NCBI RefSeq assembly: GCF_030285785.1 | Contig: NZ_CP127247.1 | Location: 186,001 to 250,000, forward strand | Length of the DNA stretch: 64,000 bases | Source of the DNA: Parasedimentitalea psychrophila | GTDB lineage: Bacteria; Pseudomonadota; Alphaproteobacteria; Rhodobacterales; Rhodobacteraceae | Direction: 5' to 3' | In this document: in pieces, positions 43,313-52,115 of the stretch | Numbering within the stretch: position 1 is the stretch's first letter | Layout: every line of letters begins with the position of its first letter | Position numbers and translations under genes: made by a program | The notes under the pieces: generated by a model | The model's database searches: none | Told to the model about the DNA's origin: nothing | What the model saw: the letters and a program-made list of their open reading frames with translations, nothing else

Positions 43313-44386
43313 TCAGGCATCGCCAGAGGTCTGGCTGCCGTTGCTTTCCACAGCCACCGGCGCCGCAATCGATGGATCATCAGCCTCTTCGTTCAGATCC
43401 ACACTCTCCATTCCCGATTCGTAAAAGAAATGGCAGGCCCGTCCGGCCCGTTTGGCCGCATACAGAGCCATATCAGCCTCTTTCAGCAGTTGAGCCGCAT
43501 TTTTCTGGCCACCTGTCGCCGAAAGAGCGGTGCCGATGCTGCCCGAGATCCGGCACAGTTGGCCGGCATATGGGATTGGCTCTTCCAATTGGCCAATCAA
43601 ACGCTTGGCGATGTCCCCCAGCTTGTCTCGATCAACCAGGTTATCGATAATCAACACAAATTCATCGCCGCCAACCCGGGCCACCGTATCGATGGAGCGG
43701 GTGCATTCAACCATGATGCTTGCCACCTTTTGCAAGACCGTATCCCCGGCGGCGTGACCCAGGCTGTCATTGACCGCCTTAAAAAAATCCAGATCCACCT
43801 GCATCACCGAAAAATTTCGGCCAGTACTGATCATCCGTTCCAGAATATGATCCATCGCCCGGCGATTCTTAAGCCCGGTCAGAGTATCGGTATACGCCTG
43901 TTCCTCAGCCGCGATTTTTGCCCCCTGCAGGCGCAGGTTCAATTGCCGCGACGCCTCCATTGCGGCCGATTTGGCCTCCACCAGATACAGCATCTCGATG
44001 GTGAGATCCGTGGCCGAAAAATCAGCGCTGGTCAGGTCATAGTCGCGCACAGCATCGAGAACCGAAATCCCGAAGGACAGGTTGACAAAAGCACCCAAGT
44101 CGCCCGGCAACGGGGCCAGGACCCCCTTAAGCCCGGTCTGAGGGTCATCGCGAAACTTCAAATGCAATTTTGCCCCTGAGGTTCGCAGCAGGTCATCCAA
44201 GTTTTGAATGTAACGGGGACGCAGCAGATCAAACACCTCCAGAAACGGGCGCCCAATCCAGTCTTGGTCGGCACGCAGTTTCTGCAGGGTCGGCCCGACA
44301 CGACTAATGCGCCCTTCGAGGTCCAGCAACACATGCATTGGTGCAATTTTGGCTGCCATGTCGGCCAGCTGGTTAAGGCAGATCAT
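43313..44386 (-). CDS. HNOBA-GGDEF diguanylate cyclase
   Basis: This 357-residue protein has an N-terminal HNOBA/PAS-like domain (APMHVLLDLEGRISRVGPTL and RPFLEVFDLLRPRYI), a coiled coil near 131-162, and a GGDEF domain from about 165. The active motif GGDEF is at 239-243, DLDFFKAVND at 198-207, and an inhibitory RxxD site (R230-D233) lies five residues before it. It should make c-di-GMP with product inhibition. Its start overlaps the stop of the H-NOX-like gene, implying a sensor-cyclase pair. Confidence 0.9.
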   Translation of the reverse strand: MICLNQLADMAAKIAPMHVLLDLEGRISRVGPTLQKLRADQDWIGRPFLEVFDLLRPRYIQNLDDLLRTSGAKLHLKFRDDPQTGLKGVLAPLPGDLGAFVNLSFGISVLDAVRDYDLTSADFSATDLTIEMLYLVEAKSAAMEASRQLNLRLQGAKIAAEEQAYTDTLTGLKNRRAMDHILERMISTGRNFSVMQVDLDFFKAVNDSLGHAAGDTVLQKVASIMVECTRSIDTVARVGGDEFVLIIDNLVDRDKLGDIAKRLIGQLEEPIPYAGQLCRISGSIGTALSATGGQKNAAQLLKEADMALYAAKRAGRACHFFYESGMESVDLNEEADDPSIAAPVAVESNGSQTSGDA

Positions 44387-44970
44387 GGCAATTTTACCCC
44401 CAGATCAAATGTCCGGCCCTCGGAGAATTCGGTTTCGACCAGCATCACAGAAATTACCTCTGCTCCGTCCTGGGCTCCTGAATGTTCCAGAATAACCAGA
44501 TCGCCATAGTCATCAGCCATGGCGCGCAGCACCCCCATCATGACATTGGCATATCCCGGCAAGCCGCTTTGGCACAGCAGTTTGAACTGGCCTGGCGCCG
44601 TTTCGAGAAGCTCCAGCCCCGGCAGGTGCAGATCCGCCACCGCCAGTCGAGCCCGGTCCGGCAAATCATCCAGAGAGTGCAGGAATTCCACATAGTTTAC
44701 GCCGCCAAAGCGGAGCAATCGGCGCAGCGCCTCGACCTGCGGATTGGAGACCAGAAAAGTCCCCATATCCTCAAGCATTTCGGGCAGAGGACGCTCTAAT
44801 ACCTGTTCCATGGCCACCAGAAGATTTTGAGACTGCTCATCGGTATAAATCAACATTGCCTCAAACTCGGAAAACCCGAGACCGGCAGAATCTGTCACAT
44901 CGCGCCAACGTGACACGCCATAAGTGCTGCAGACAAAGGCCTGAATTGCCCTGTTAATCAGCCCATGCAT
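44383..44970 (-). CDS. H-NOX-like (HNOB) sensor, non-canonical heme site
   Basis: This 195-residue protein begins MHGLINRAIQAFVCSTYG, the H-NOX N-terminus, with FSEFEAMLIYTDEQ and VEALRRLLRFGGVNYVEFL as in the family. Canonical H-NOX has the proximal heme histidine in an L-D-x-L-H pattern; here it reads L100-D-D-L-P104. The YxSxR heme-propionate motif is replaced by C133-Q-S135-G-L137. GAGGGG precedes the ATG at 44970. It overlaps the HNOBA-GGDEF gene. Heme binding may be lost or use another ligand. Confidence 0.85.
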   Translation of the reverse strand: MHGLINRAIQAFVCSTYGVSRWRDVTDSAGLGFSEFEAMLIYTDEQSQNLLVAMEQVLERPLPEMLEDMGTFLVSNPQVEALRRLLRFGGVNYVEFLHSLDDLPDRARLAVADLHLPGLELLETAPGQFKLLCQSGLPGYANVMMGVLRAMADDYGDLVILEHSGAQDGAEVISVMLVETEFSEGRTFDLGVKLP

Positions 44971-45300
44971 AAGAAGGCCCCTCGCTCTAAACTGCCCTAG
45001 ACATGACCTGTGAACCTTAAGAAAGGCCCAACAAATAGGATGTCTGATGTAATTCCTGTCCAATCACATTGATTTTACTGTGTTGGAGTGAGGCCTCAAC
45101 CGCTGATATGCGGCAGCCTGAGGCACTTGACGCAACGGCAGCACAACAGGATGCGGTGCGGAACAATTTGCAGGGCAGTGCTGGACGGCATTGGAGTCTC
45201 CCGGAGACCAGTCAAGTCAGCCGCACCCTAATGCCATCAAGGGTGCGGCTGCAATGCGATGCAATGGCCGGACCGGCGTCAAGCCGCTCAGGGCCACCGC
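44971..45300. other. Intergenic region between H-NOX-like gene and mttB end
   Basis: No gene is seen. GCCGCACCCT pairs with AGGGTGCGGC across ten bases at 45219-45250. This may mark the 3' end of the minus-strand methyltransferase gene, read from the wrong side, or an independent hairpin. The H-NOX promoter lies next to 44971. Confidence 0.5.
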
Positions 45301-46860
45301 TTAGAAATCGGTTGGCGCGCCGCCTTCCTCTTTGCGGCGGGCCACAAAGTCCTGCAACGCCCCCCGGATCGCGTCCTCCATCGGTGGTTCTTCGAAATCG
45401 GCGGTGATCTGCTTGAACAATTTATGCGCCCGCTGCGCGGTCCATTCGCCGCCAGCACCCTCCCAGGCCTCATAGTTGCGCCAGTCGCTCAGGAACGGCT
45501 GATAGAAGGCATCGGCGTATCGGTCCTGGGTGTGCTGGGTGCCAAAGAAGTGGCCGTCATTGCCGACCTCCTTGATCGCGTCAAAGGCAATATCGTCTGC
45601 TGTGGTGGCAAAGATCGCAGGCTGCATATAGCGCTGGATATGCTGCAAGACCTCGCAGTCCATGATGAATTTTTCAGGGCTGGCGATCAGCCCGCCTTCC
45701 AGCCAGCCCGCCGCATGATAGACCATATGGGTGCCCGATTGCACCGCCGCCCAGAGCGAGTTCGAGGTCTCCCACATGGCCTGGCCATCCGGCACATTGG
45801 CGGCACAGACACCGCTAGAGCGCATCGGCAAACCATAGAACCGTGCCATCTGGCCGGTCATCTGGGTCGAGCGCATGTATTCCGGTGTGCCAAAGGCAGG
45901 CGCGCCGCTTTTCATGTCGACGTTTGAGGTAAAGGTGCCGATCACGCAGGGCGTTCCGGGGGCCACATACTGAAACAGCGCAATCGCACAGAGCGCCTCG
46001 GCGATCGACTGCGCCACCGCGCCCGCCATGGTCACCGGCGCCATGGCCCCCGCCAGAGTGAACGGCGTCACCACAATCGCCTGGCCGCGGCGCGCCAGCC
46101 GCAAACAACCGTCAATCATCGGGTAATCGTGTTTCAGCGGCGAGGTCGAGTTGATGTTGGTATACATCCGCGGCTTGGCCTGGAACTCTTCCTCGCTCAG
46201 CCCGCCGGCAATCTTGACCATCTCCATCACGTCTTCCACCCGCTCTTTGCCCAGCGAGTAAGCGTGCATCACCTTGTCGGTGATCGTCAATTTGTCATAC
46301 AGCACATCCAGGTGCCGCACCGATGCGTGGATATCGACCGGTTCAACCGGATAGCCGCCGGCAAAGTGGATGCAGTTGAAATACTGGGTCAGTTTCAGCA
46401 GGTCCTGGCACTGCGCCCGGGTGCCGGACACCTTCTTGCCCAGCTCCAGATCCCAGTAACTTGGCGGCGACGACACATTGCCAAACAGCAGATGATTGCC
46501 GCCAATGGGCAGCGTACGATCGGTGTTGCGCGGGGTGATGGTAAAGGTACTGGGCGCCTTGCCCACCATCTCCATCACAAAATCACGGTCCATGCGGACC
46601 AGATCGCCCTCGACCCGGCACCCTGCCTGCTTGAAGATCGCCAGCGCCTCGGGGTTCAGAAACACCACGCCGATGTCTTCGAGGATACGCATGGCGCCCT
46701 CGTGGATCGCCTGCACGCCTTCGGGGGGCAACGGTTCGGTGGGGCGGTCGATATTGACCGGGATCTGCCAGGGCATCTGTTCGATGATGGCCGCACCCCG
46801 CCGTGTGGCTGCCCCTGCCCTACCGCCACTGCGCCGCCTGCGTCCTGAGCTCTCAGCCAT
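45301..46860 (-). CDS. MttB-family methyltransferase, non-pyrrolysine type
   Basis: This 519-residue protein belongs to the trimethylamine methyltransferase (MttB) superfamily: EGAMRILEDIGVVFLNPEAL, TLPIGGNHLLFGNVSSPP and GGYPVEPVDI mark the TIM barrel. The frame is full length without an internal amber codon, so it is not a pyrrolysine enzyme. Such homologues include glycine betaine:corrinoid methyltransferases. No corrinoid protein gene is adjacent, so the acceptor is unknown. AGGAGG precedes tandem ATGs; the second (46860) has better spacing. The Arg-rich N-terminus is unusual. Confidence 0.88.
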   Translation of the reverse strand: MAESSGRRRRSGGRAGAATRRGAAIIEQMPWQIPVNIDRPTEPLPPEGVQAIHEGAMRILEDIGVVFLNPEALAIFKQAGCRVEGDLVRMDRDFVMEMVGKAPSTFTITPRNTDRTLPIGGNHLLFGNVSSPPSYWDLELGKKVSGTRAQCQDLLKLTQYFNCIHFAGGYPVEPVDIHASVRHLDVLYDKLTITDKVMHAYSLGKERVEDVMEMVKIAGGLSEEEFQAKPRMYTNINSTSPLKHDYPMIDGCLRLARRGQAIVVTPFTLAGAMAPVTMAGAVAQSIAEALCAIALFQYVAPGTPCVIGTFTSNVDMKSGAPAFGTPEYMRSTQMTGQMARFYGLPMRSSGVCAANVPDGQAMWETSNSLWAAVQSGTHMVYHAAGWLEGGLIASPEKFIMDCEVLQHIQRYMQPAIFATTADDIAFDAIKEVGNDGHFFGTQHTQDRYADAFYQPFLSDWRNYEAWEGAGGEWTAQRAHKLFKQITADFEEPPMEDAIRGALQDFVARRKEEGGAPTDF

Positions 46861-47011
46861 CATCGCCTCCTGGATCTTCTGCTGTTACTGACCAGCAGGC
46901 CCAATTCCCGACGCCGTCGCCGCTTCAATCACGACATTTAGTGTCGTTTTTTCAGCTCAATGGGACGCAGAGGGCATTTTCTGTACAGAAGTGCCCAGTA
47001 GGTGCGGATTG

Positions 47012-47701
47012 TCAGCCGTCCAGCCAGGCCGGGATGTGGCCGATATCCGGCAGCACAACATCCGCAAGCGGTGCAAGATCACCCCGTTGCGCAAGCCCGG
47101 TCAGCACGCCAATTCGGCGCATACCGGCGGCGCGGCCCGCTTCCAGGTCATGGCAGCTGTCCCCAACCATGGCGGTGCGGGCGGGATCGACGCCAACAGC
47201 CTTGCAAAAGGCCAGCAACGGGTCCGGGTCCGGTTTGGCGCCGTGGCCACTGTCATAGCCTGCGACAAAAGCAAAATGGCCCAGCACCCCAGTGCGCTGC
47301 AACTGGCTGCGCGCCGAAAACTCGGCATCATTGGTCATCACTCCCAGCACTTTGCCACGGGCCAGCAGATCATCAAGGAACGCGGCCAGAGGCACCGCCT
47401 CGGCCAACGGCGCAGTGGCGGCGCTGAGTGCCAGATGCTGCTCAATCGCAGCCTGATCCATGTGATCGATGAGAGGGGCTATGGCGGCGGCAATTTCCGT
47501 ATTGGCGCAGGCAATGGCGATGCTGTCGGGATAGAAAGATCCCGCATCCAGATCGTAGCCCAGCACCTTGGCCAACGCCTGTGCGGTCTCCTCCTGCCCC
47601 TGCGACAGGTCGCGAATCAGGGTCTCGGTCCAGACATTCCAGGTGGCTGCAAAATCGAACAGGGTTCCGTCCTTGTCGAACAAAAGTGCATCAACGGGCA
47701 T
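47012..47701 (-). CDS. HAD family phosphatase (phosphoglycolate phosphatase-like)
   Basis: This 229-residue HAD hydrolase has motif I ALLFDKDGTLFDF (nucleophile aspartate), motif II GVMTNDA, the motif III lysine in HGAKPDPDPLLAF and motif IV MVGDSCHDLEAGRAAG. It most resembles phosphoglycolate phosphatases, but its substrate is not determined. It is monocistronic between the MttB-type gene and DUF3572, on the same strand. Confidence 0.88.
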   Translation of the reverse strand: MPVDALLFDKDGTLFDFAATWNVWTETLIRDLSQGQEETAQALAKVLGYDLDAGSFYPDSIAIACANTEIAAAIAPLIDHMDQAAIEQHLALSAATAPLAEAVPLAAFLDDLLARGKVLGVMTNDAEFSARSQLQRTGVLGHFAFVAGYDSGHGAKPDPDPLLAFCKAVGVDPARTAMVGDSCHDLEAGRAAGMRRIGVLTGLAQRGDLAPLADVVLPDIGHIPAWLDG

Positions 47702-47740
47702 GGGGGCTCCTAATGGGTCACGGCGGTTATCGCCTCCCTA

Positions 47741-48025
47741 TCAGGTCCAGTTGACCTGCGCACCACCCGGCAGCGACATCCGGGCCTGCATCGGTGACTC
47801 ATAGGAGAATCCCTGCGCATCGCAAAAACTGATCACCCAGGCGTCATCCATCATCAGAAAGTCGAGAACCGAGCCTAGGAATTCTGGATCTGCCGCCCGC
47901 GACCGTAAATCGGCCTCGCTGGCCCCCGAAGCCCCGAGAAAGACAGGCAACAAGTCTTCGTTCCCCACCAGCCAGCCCAGTGCCTGCAGCGCTAAAGTTT
48001 CGGCGGCGAGAGAGATTTTTGGCAT
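47741..48025 (-). CDS. DUF3572 family protein
   Basis: This 94-residue protein with the DUF3572 pattern (AETLALQALGWLVGNEDLLPVFL and FLMMDDAWVISFCDAQG) is common next to PleD-type genes in alphaproteobacteria. It is divergent from the PleD-like cyclase with a 93-base spacer. No function is known. Confidence 0.85.
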   Translation of the reverse strand: MPKISLAAETLALQALGWLVGNEDLLPVFLGASGASEADLRSRAADPEFLGSVLDFLMMDDAWVISFCDAQGFSYESPMQARMSLPGGAQVNWT

Positions 48026-48118
48026 TTAACGACACTTTTACGGGAATGGGAAAGGGTTTGTTAACCCAAGTCATAAAGACTCTGGGCAAGTCGAATTGTA
48101 AGGGCGAAAGGGAACCGC

Positions 48119-49531
48119 GTGCAAGGCACAATCCTGATCATAGACGGCGTGGCCACCAACCGCATTATGCTAAAGGTGCAGCTCTCGGCGGCCTACTACC
48201 GCGTGGTGCAGACCGACAGCGTTGCCAGCGCCCTGTCGGTGGCGCAACGCTGTTGTCCTGATCTGGTGTTAACGGCGATGACATTACCCGATGGCGGTGC
48301 CGTCGATGTGGCCGCCGCCCTGGCGAGTGACGCGGCACTGGCAAACGTCCCGGTCATCGCGGTTTCAGCCCAAAACGACAACGCCAGCCGGATCGAGGCT
48401 TTGTCCGCAGGCATTGACGACGTGCTGCACCAGCCACTGGACGATGTGATCCTGCAGGCCCGCATTCGCAGCCTGATCCGCAGCCGCAGCAGTCGCGACG
48501 ACCTGACCCTGCAGCACGAGGCGGCGCAGACCTTTGGGCAACCGCTGTCCGAGGGGGAATGCCTGGCCAAAATCCGCAATTCCAAGGTGGCACTGGTAGC
48601 GCAAGACGCCCCCACCGCGGCGCAATGGGCCGCCAGATTGCAGTCACTGGTGCCCTATCACCTGCATCCGCATCAGATTGGTGACATCCAGCAGCTGATG
48701 ACCGACCCGGTGCCCGACGTGATTGTGGTTGAGCTGACCAAGACCGCCACCGGCCTCGGCCTGCGGTTGCTGGCCGATCTGCGGGCCCGCGCCGCAACCC
48801 GCAACTCGGTGGTGATTGCCATCCCCAGCCCGGCGGACGCCCATGTGGCGGCTGAAGCGCTGGATCGTGGCGCACATGATGTTTTGCAGTCCGGCTTTAA
48901 TGTGCAGGAATTGGCCCTGCGCCTGTCGACCCAACTGCAGCACAAAGCCCGCAACGACCGGCTGCGCGCCACCGTCCGCAATGGGCTGCGCGCTGCGGTC
49001 GAGGATCCGATGACCGGCCTGTACAACCGCCGCTATGCCAGACCGTTCCTGGACCGAGTCGCGCGAAATGCGGTTGATTGCGATGAACATTTTGCCCTGA
49101 TGCTGATCGATCTTGATCACTTTAAGCAGGTCAATGACCGCTACGGTCATCCGGCAGGCGACGCAGTGCTGGTCGAGGCCTCGAACCGGTTGCTGAAACA
49201 GCTACGCCCTGTCGATCTGCTGGCCCGGGTTGGCGGCGAGGAATTCATGATCGTCATGCCCGGACTTGGCGCCGCTCAGGCTAGCGAAATCGCTGAACGC
49301 CTGTGCCGCCAGATCAACGCCACTCCGTTTCAGGTTGCCGGTATCGACGAGCCGATCCACGTCACCACCAGCATTGGCCTGGCCATCGGTGGCGGCGACC
49401 CCTGCGCGGGCCCGACCCGCAAATCCCGCCCCACCAGCGTTACCGATCTGATCGCCGATGCCGACCGGGCGCTATATGGCGCAAAAGATGCTGGCCGCAA
49501 TCAGGTCACCCTCAGCTCGGTTGCGGCCTGA
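48119..49531 (+). CDS. pleD: PleD-like diguanylate cyclase with degenerate receiver domains
   Basis: This 470-residue protein has a REC-REC-GGDEF layout. The GGEEF motif is at 372-376 with LMLIDLDHFKQVNDRYGH before it, and an RxxD I-site at 363-366, so cyclase activity is likely. The first receiver lacks the phosphorylation chemistry: alanine A53 stands where PleD has Asp53, Gln105 replaces the conserved lysine, and the acidic pair is D9-G10. The second receiver is also degenerate. GTG at 48119. It may act constitutively or be controlled by protein binding rather than phosphorylation. Confidence 0.92.
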   Translation: MQGTILIIDGVATNRIMLKVQLSAAYYRVVQTDSVASALSVAQRCCPDLVLTAMTLPDGGAVDVAAALASDAALANVPVIAVSAQNDNASRIEALSAGIDDVLHQPLDDVILQARIRSLIRSRSSRDDLTLQHEAAQTFGQPLSEGECLAKIRNSKVALVAQDAPTAAQWAARLQSLVPYHLHPHQIGDIQQLMTDPVPDVIVVELTKTATGLGLRLLADLRARAATRNSVVIAIPSPADAHVAAEALDRGAHDVLQSGFNVQELALRLSTQLQHKARNDRLRATVRNGLRAAVEDPMTGLYNRRYARPFLDRVARNAVDCDEHFALMLIDLDHFKQVNDRYGHPAGDAVLVEASNRLLKQLRPVDLLARVGGEEFMIVMPGLGAAQASEIAERLCRQINATPFQVAGIDEPIHVTTSIGLAIGGGDPCAGPTRKSRPTSVTDLIADADRALYGAKDAGRNQVTLSSVAA

Positions 49532-50104
49532 AGGAAAGCTGAACGCTGCGCCCAGCCAGGTCGCATCCGAAATTCAGATGAGCAACCCGATGACTGATGT
49601 GGTCCTGCCTTTGTAGACAGGCTGTCGGCTCAGCTAAGATGCATCTTTGTAAGGTTTGATACCGGCTGTTTCACTCGCGCTTGTACCAAAACATGCAGGG
49701 TCTCGCGTTCCTTTTTAAAGGGCAGTGTGCGGCCACTCTGCGGTGTAAAATCCCCACCCGTTTTCGATAACGGGTTTGACCTGAAACCCGACCATCCATT
49801 CACTCCCCGACAGCGGATGTTTGCATGGCTGAGAGGGAAGGTTTTGATCTTGGCTACATTGCTCTCGGCTTTCTCTACCTTGTCAGAAAACACGCCGGTC
49901 AGGTCATCAATCGCCCGGCGTCTACCAGGGCTGATGTAGCCTTAAATTTGTCCGAAAATCGGCGTCCCATCGTCCTTTGCATATCCAGTTTCAAGGGGGG
50001 GACACAGCTGAGCAGACTGGATACTTTTGCCGGATCACCTCAGCCCGGTCAGGGCCGCCAGATGGCACTGGCAAAGGCCGTTGGACTCTGCCAGCCAAAG
50101 CCCA
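49532..50104. other. Long spacer with an unassigned ORF and hairpin
   Basis: These 573 bases separate pleD from the ECF sigma cluster. A minus-strand frame of 87 codons (49630-49893) reads GWSGFRSNPLSKTGGDFTPQ in its middle but matches no family I can name. Within it CCCGTT and AACGGG form a hairpin at 49759-49776. The stretch may be a decayed mobile sequence. Confidence 0.35.
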
Positions 50105-50587
50105 TCAATGTGGCGACCGCGCTCCGGACTTTCGGCGCATTCTGCCCTGCAATTCATCCGCATAGCTGGCACGCTCGCCAGCGGTCATGGTCTCAACCTT
50201 GTTCACCCAGGCCCGTTGCACCGATGTCTGAAACTGATGACCGGTGGCGGCCTGCGCCTCGATAAACTGGGCCAGAGCATCCGGTTCAAACGGGTCCGCC
50301 CGCAACAGGGTCAATATTGCCTCGCCTTCTGCACGCAGCCGGTCGTGGAAACTGCCATGTTCACCGCCGGCCTTTTGCCGCAGAGAGCGCCGCGCATCGC
50401 GGTCCAACTCGCGAAACAACATCACGCCAAACATTGGTCCGGGCCGCATCTGTGGCCCGTCGCGAAAGCGCACCGCGGCGCCGACGGCCAGACCGGCGAC
50501 GGCCAGGTTCAACCCCAGCGATCCCGCCAGCACGATTCGCAGCCAGAGCTTCATCTTTGCCGGATTTGCCGGTTTTTCTGTGCTCAT
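50105..50587 (-). CDS. Periplasmic Spy/CpxP-like heavy-metal resistance protein
   Basis: This 160-residue protein has one N-terminal membrane anchor (LWLRIVLAGSLGLNLAVAGLA) and a periplasmic helical domain with FRELDRDARRSLRQK and the long amphipathic ALAQFIEAQAATGHQFQ. It resembles periplasmic heavy-metal sensor proteins (CnrX/ZraP/Spy-like). It overlaps the one-pass membrane gene before it and is third in an ECF sigma operon. A stress-sensing or chaperone role is inferred. Confidence 0.75.
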   Translation of the reverse strand: MSTEKPANPAKMKLWLRIVLAGSLGLNLAVAGLAVGAAVRFRDGPQMRPGPMFGVMLFRELDRDARRSLRQKAGGEHGSFHDRLRAEGEAILTLLRADPFEPDALAQFIEAQAATGHQFQTSVQRAWVNKVETMTAGERASYADELQGRMRRKSGARSPH

Positions 50588-50973
50588 TGCACCTCCTCAC
50601 CCAGCACTACCGCCAGGTCATAACTTGTATAGGGCACCGAGGTGCTGTTGGAATACCCGACCAATTGCGCCGGATCCGGCAGGAAGGAAGGTGGCGCCAG
50701 ACCGACCCAGACCCCAACGGCACAGGCCGCAGCCAATCCGCCAAGCGCAGGTAAGCCGCCGATGGCAATCATCAATTGCCGCCAGGCCCCGGCCCGCAGC
50801 CGCGTTCGGCTTTGCCTGTTCTGTTTCGGCGCCGGCACCAGATTTTCAGCGCGCGCCACCAATGCGTCGTTCATAATTGCTGTCGCCAGATGCTTCGGCA
50901 GTGGCACCGGGGTTTCCCGTGCTGCAGCAAACAGGTCATCAAGCGCTTGATTTGCTTTTTCCGTATCAGCCAT
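50584..50973 (-). CDS. One-pass membrane protein, possible anti-sigma factor
   Basis: This 129-residue protein has a cytoplasmic helical N-terminus (ANQALDDLFAAARETPVPLP), one transmembrane segment (LMIAIGGLPALGGLAAACAVGVWVG region, about 67-92) and a short periplasmic tail. It overlaps the ECF sigma gene by eight bases, the usual place for a membrane anti-sigma. No zinc-binding anti-sigma motif is visible, so the role is inferred from size, topology and position. Confidence 0.7.
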   Translation of the reverse strand: MADTEKANQALDDLFAAARETPVPLPKHLATAIMNDALVARAENLVPAPKQNRQSRTRLRAGAWRQLMIAIGGLPALGGLAAACAVGVWVGLAPPSFLPDPAQLVGYSNSTSVPYTSYDLAVVLGEEVQ

Positions 50974-51550
50974 CAGTATACCCCAACTCTTCGCGTCGGT
51001 CGGCCAGAATGGCCGCCAATGCCCGTTTTCCCCGCGCGGTCAGACTCTCCACCGCCTCGACGCCAATGTCCATGATCCCCGCGATTTCGGGGTTGGGTAA
51101 CTCTTCGATATGGCGCAGCACCACCGCTTGTCGTTGCCGCTCGGGCAATTGCATCAGCGCCAGTTGCAAGGCATCTTGCCGCGCCCCATCCTGCATCTGC
51201 TCGGCGGCGCTGCGACTGGTATCGGCCGGTTCCGGCACCGCATCCAGATCAACATATCCGCCACGTTGCCGTCGCTTCAGATCAATACACAGGTTCATCG
51301 CCACCCGGTACAGCCAGGTGGACAGCTGCGCCTGCCCCGGCTGCCAGTTCGGGGCCATGCGCCACAGACGCATCATCGCCTCTTGGGTGACATCCTCGGC
51401 CTCGGCCCGATTGCCCAGCACCCGCATTGCCACCCCAAAACACCGAGGGCTCAGCCGCATGGTCAGCTCCTGCACCGCGCGTCCGTCGCCATTGGCATAG
51501 AGCACCAGCAAGGCGTCGTCGCTCAACTTGGAACCCGGCTCACCCACCAT
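50966..51550 (-). CDS. ECF-type RNA polymerase sigma factor
   Basis: About 194 residues with region 2 (ALLVLYANGDGRAVQELTMR, RVLGNRAEAEDVTQEAMMRLW, STWLYRVAMNLCIDLKRR) and region 4 (LPERQRQAVVLRHIEELPNPEIAGIM). It is first in a sigma-membrane protein-Spy-like operon. The ATG at 51550 is preferred; an upstream ATG at 51637 would overlap the EF-hand gene. Target promoters are unknown. Confidence 0.9.
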   Translation of the reverse strand: MVGEPGSKLSDDALLVLYANGDGRAVQELTMRLSPRCFGVAMRVLGNRAEAEDVTQEAMMRLWRMAPNWQPGQAQLSTWLYRVAMNLCIDLKRRQRGGYVDLDAVPEPADTSRSAAEQMQDGARQDALQLALMQLPERQRQAVVLRHIEELPNPEIAGIMDIGVEAVESLTARGKRALAAILADRREELGYTDG

Positions 51551-51614
51551 CAGCGCCCCCGTTCCCGGGGGCCACTGTTTTGATATTTCAGCGTTATAAT
51601 ACACGTCCGGCTGA

Positions 51615-52115
51615 TCAGTTCTGCTCCGTTTCTGCATCGGGCTGCTGCCCTGGGCGATGATGACCCTTACCGCGCTGGCGCATATGCTTGCCAGCCTCTT
51701 CGAACTCTTCTTTCGAAATGGAGCCGTTTCCGTCGGCGTCAAAGCGATCGAACATCTGGCCCGCACGGCGCGGTTTGCTCAGCTCCTCCTGGCTCAGCAC
51801 CCCATCGCCATTGGCATCACGCATCTTCAGCATTTTCTCCGCACGCGCGGCGACGTTCTTGACGCCCTGAGCTGTCAGTTCCTCAAGCGACACCACACCG
51901 TCGCCATTGGTATCTGTCTTGGCAAAACGGGCGCCTTTCATGGCATCCATTTCCGCCTGGCTGATCTCGCCATTGCCGTCGGTGTCAATTTCCTCAAAAG
52001 ACATGCGCATTCCCGGTCCACCTGGGCCATCAGGGCCACCCTTTGCCAGCACTGATCCTGCCGCGATGATACTGGCTGTGCCTACGATAACCGCGATGAA
52101 AGCTGCTTTCTTCAT
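51615..52115 (-). CDS. Secreted four-EF-hand calcium-binding protein
   Basis: This 166-residue protein has a signal peptide (AAFIAVIVGTASIIAAGSVLA) and four EF-hand loops: DTDGNGEISQAE, DTNGDGVVSLEE, DANGDGVLSQEE and DADGNGSISKEE. Each loop has the usual acidic ligands. The tail is His/Gln-rich. AAGGAAATTGAC precedes the ATG at 52115. It ends 65 bases before the ECF sigma start and may be cotranscribed, placing calcium or metal sensing in the same envelope-stress unit. Confidence 0.9.
   Translation of the reverse strand: MKKAAFIAVIVGTASIIAAGSVLAKGGPDGPGGPGMRMSFEEIDTDGNGEISQAEMDAMKGARFAKTDTNGDGVVSLEELTAQGVKNVAARAEKMLKMRDANGDGVLSQEELSKPRRAGQMFDRFDADGNGSISKEEFEEAGKHMRQRGKGHHRPGQQPDAETEQN

Noticed and set aside
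45301-46860. Pyrrolysine-containing trimethylamine methyltransferase
   Set aside because: No in-frame amber codon occurs, so it is a non-pyrrolysine homologue.
49825-50265. Plus-strand ORF of 146 codons between pleD and the sigma cluster
   Set aside because: It overlaps the Spy-like gene on the other strand and resembles no protein family.
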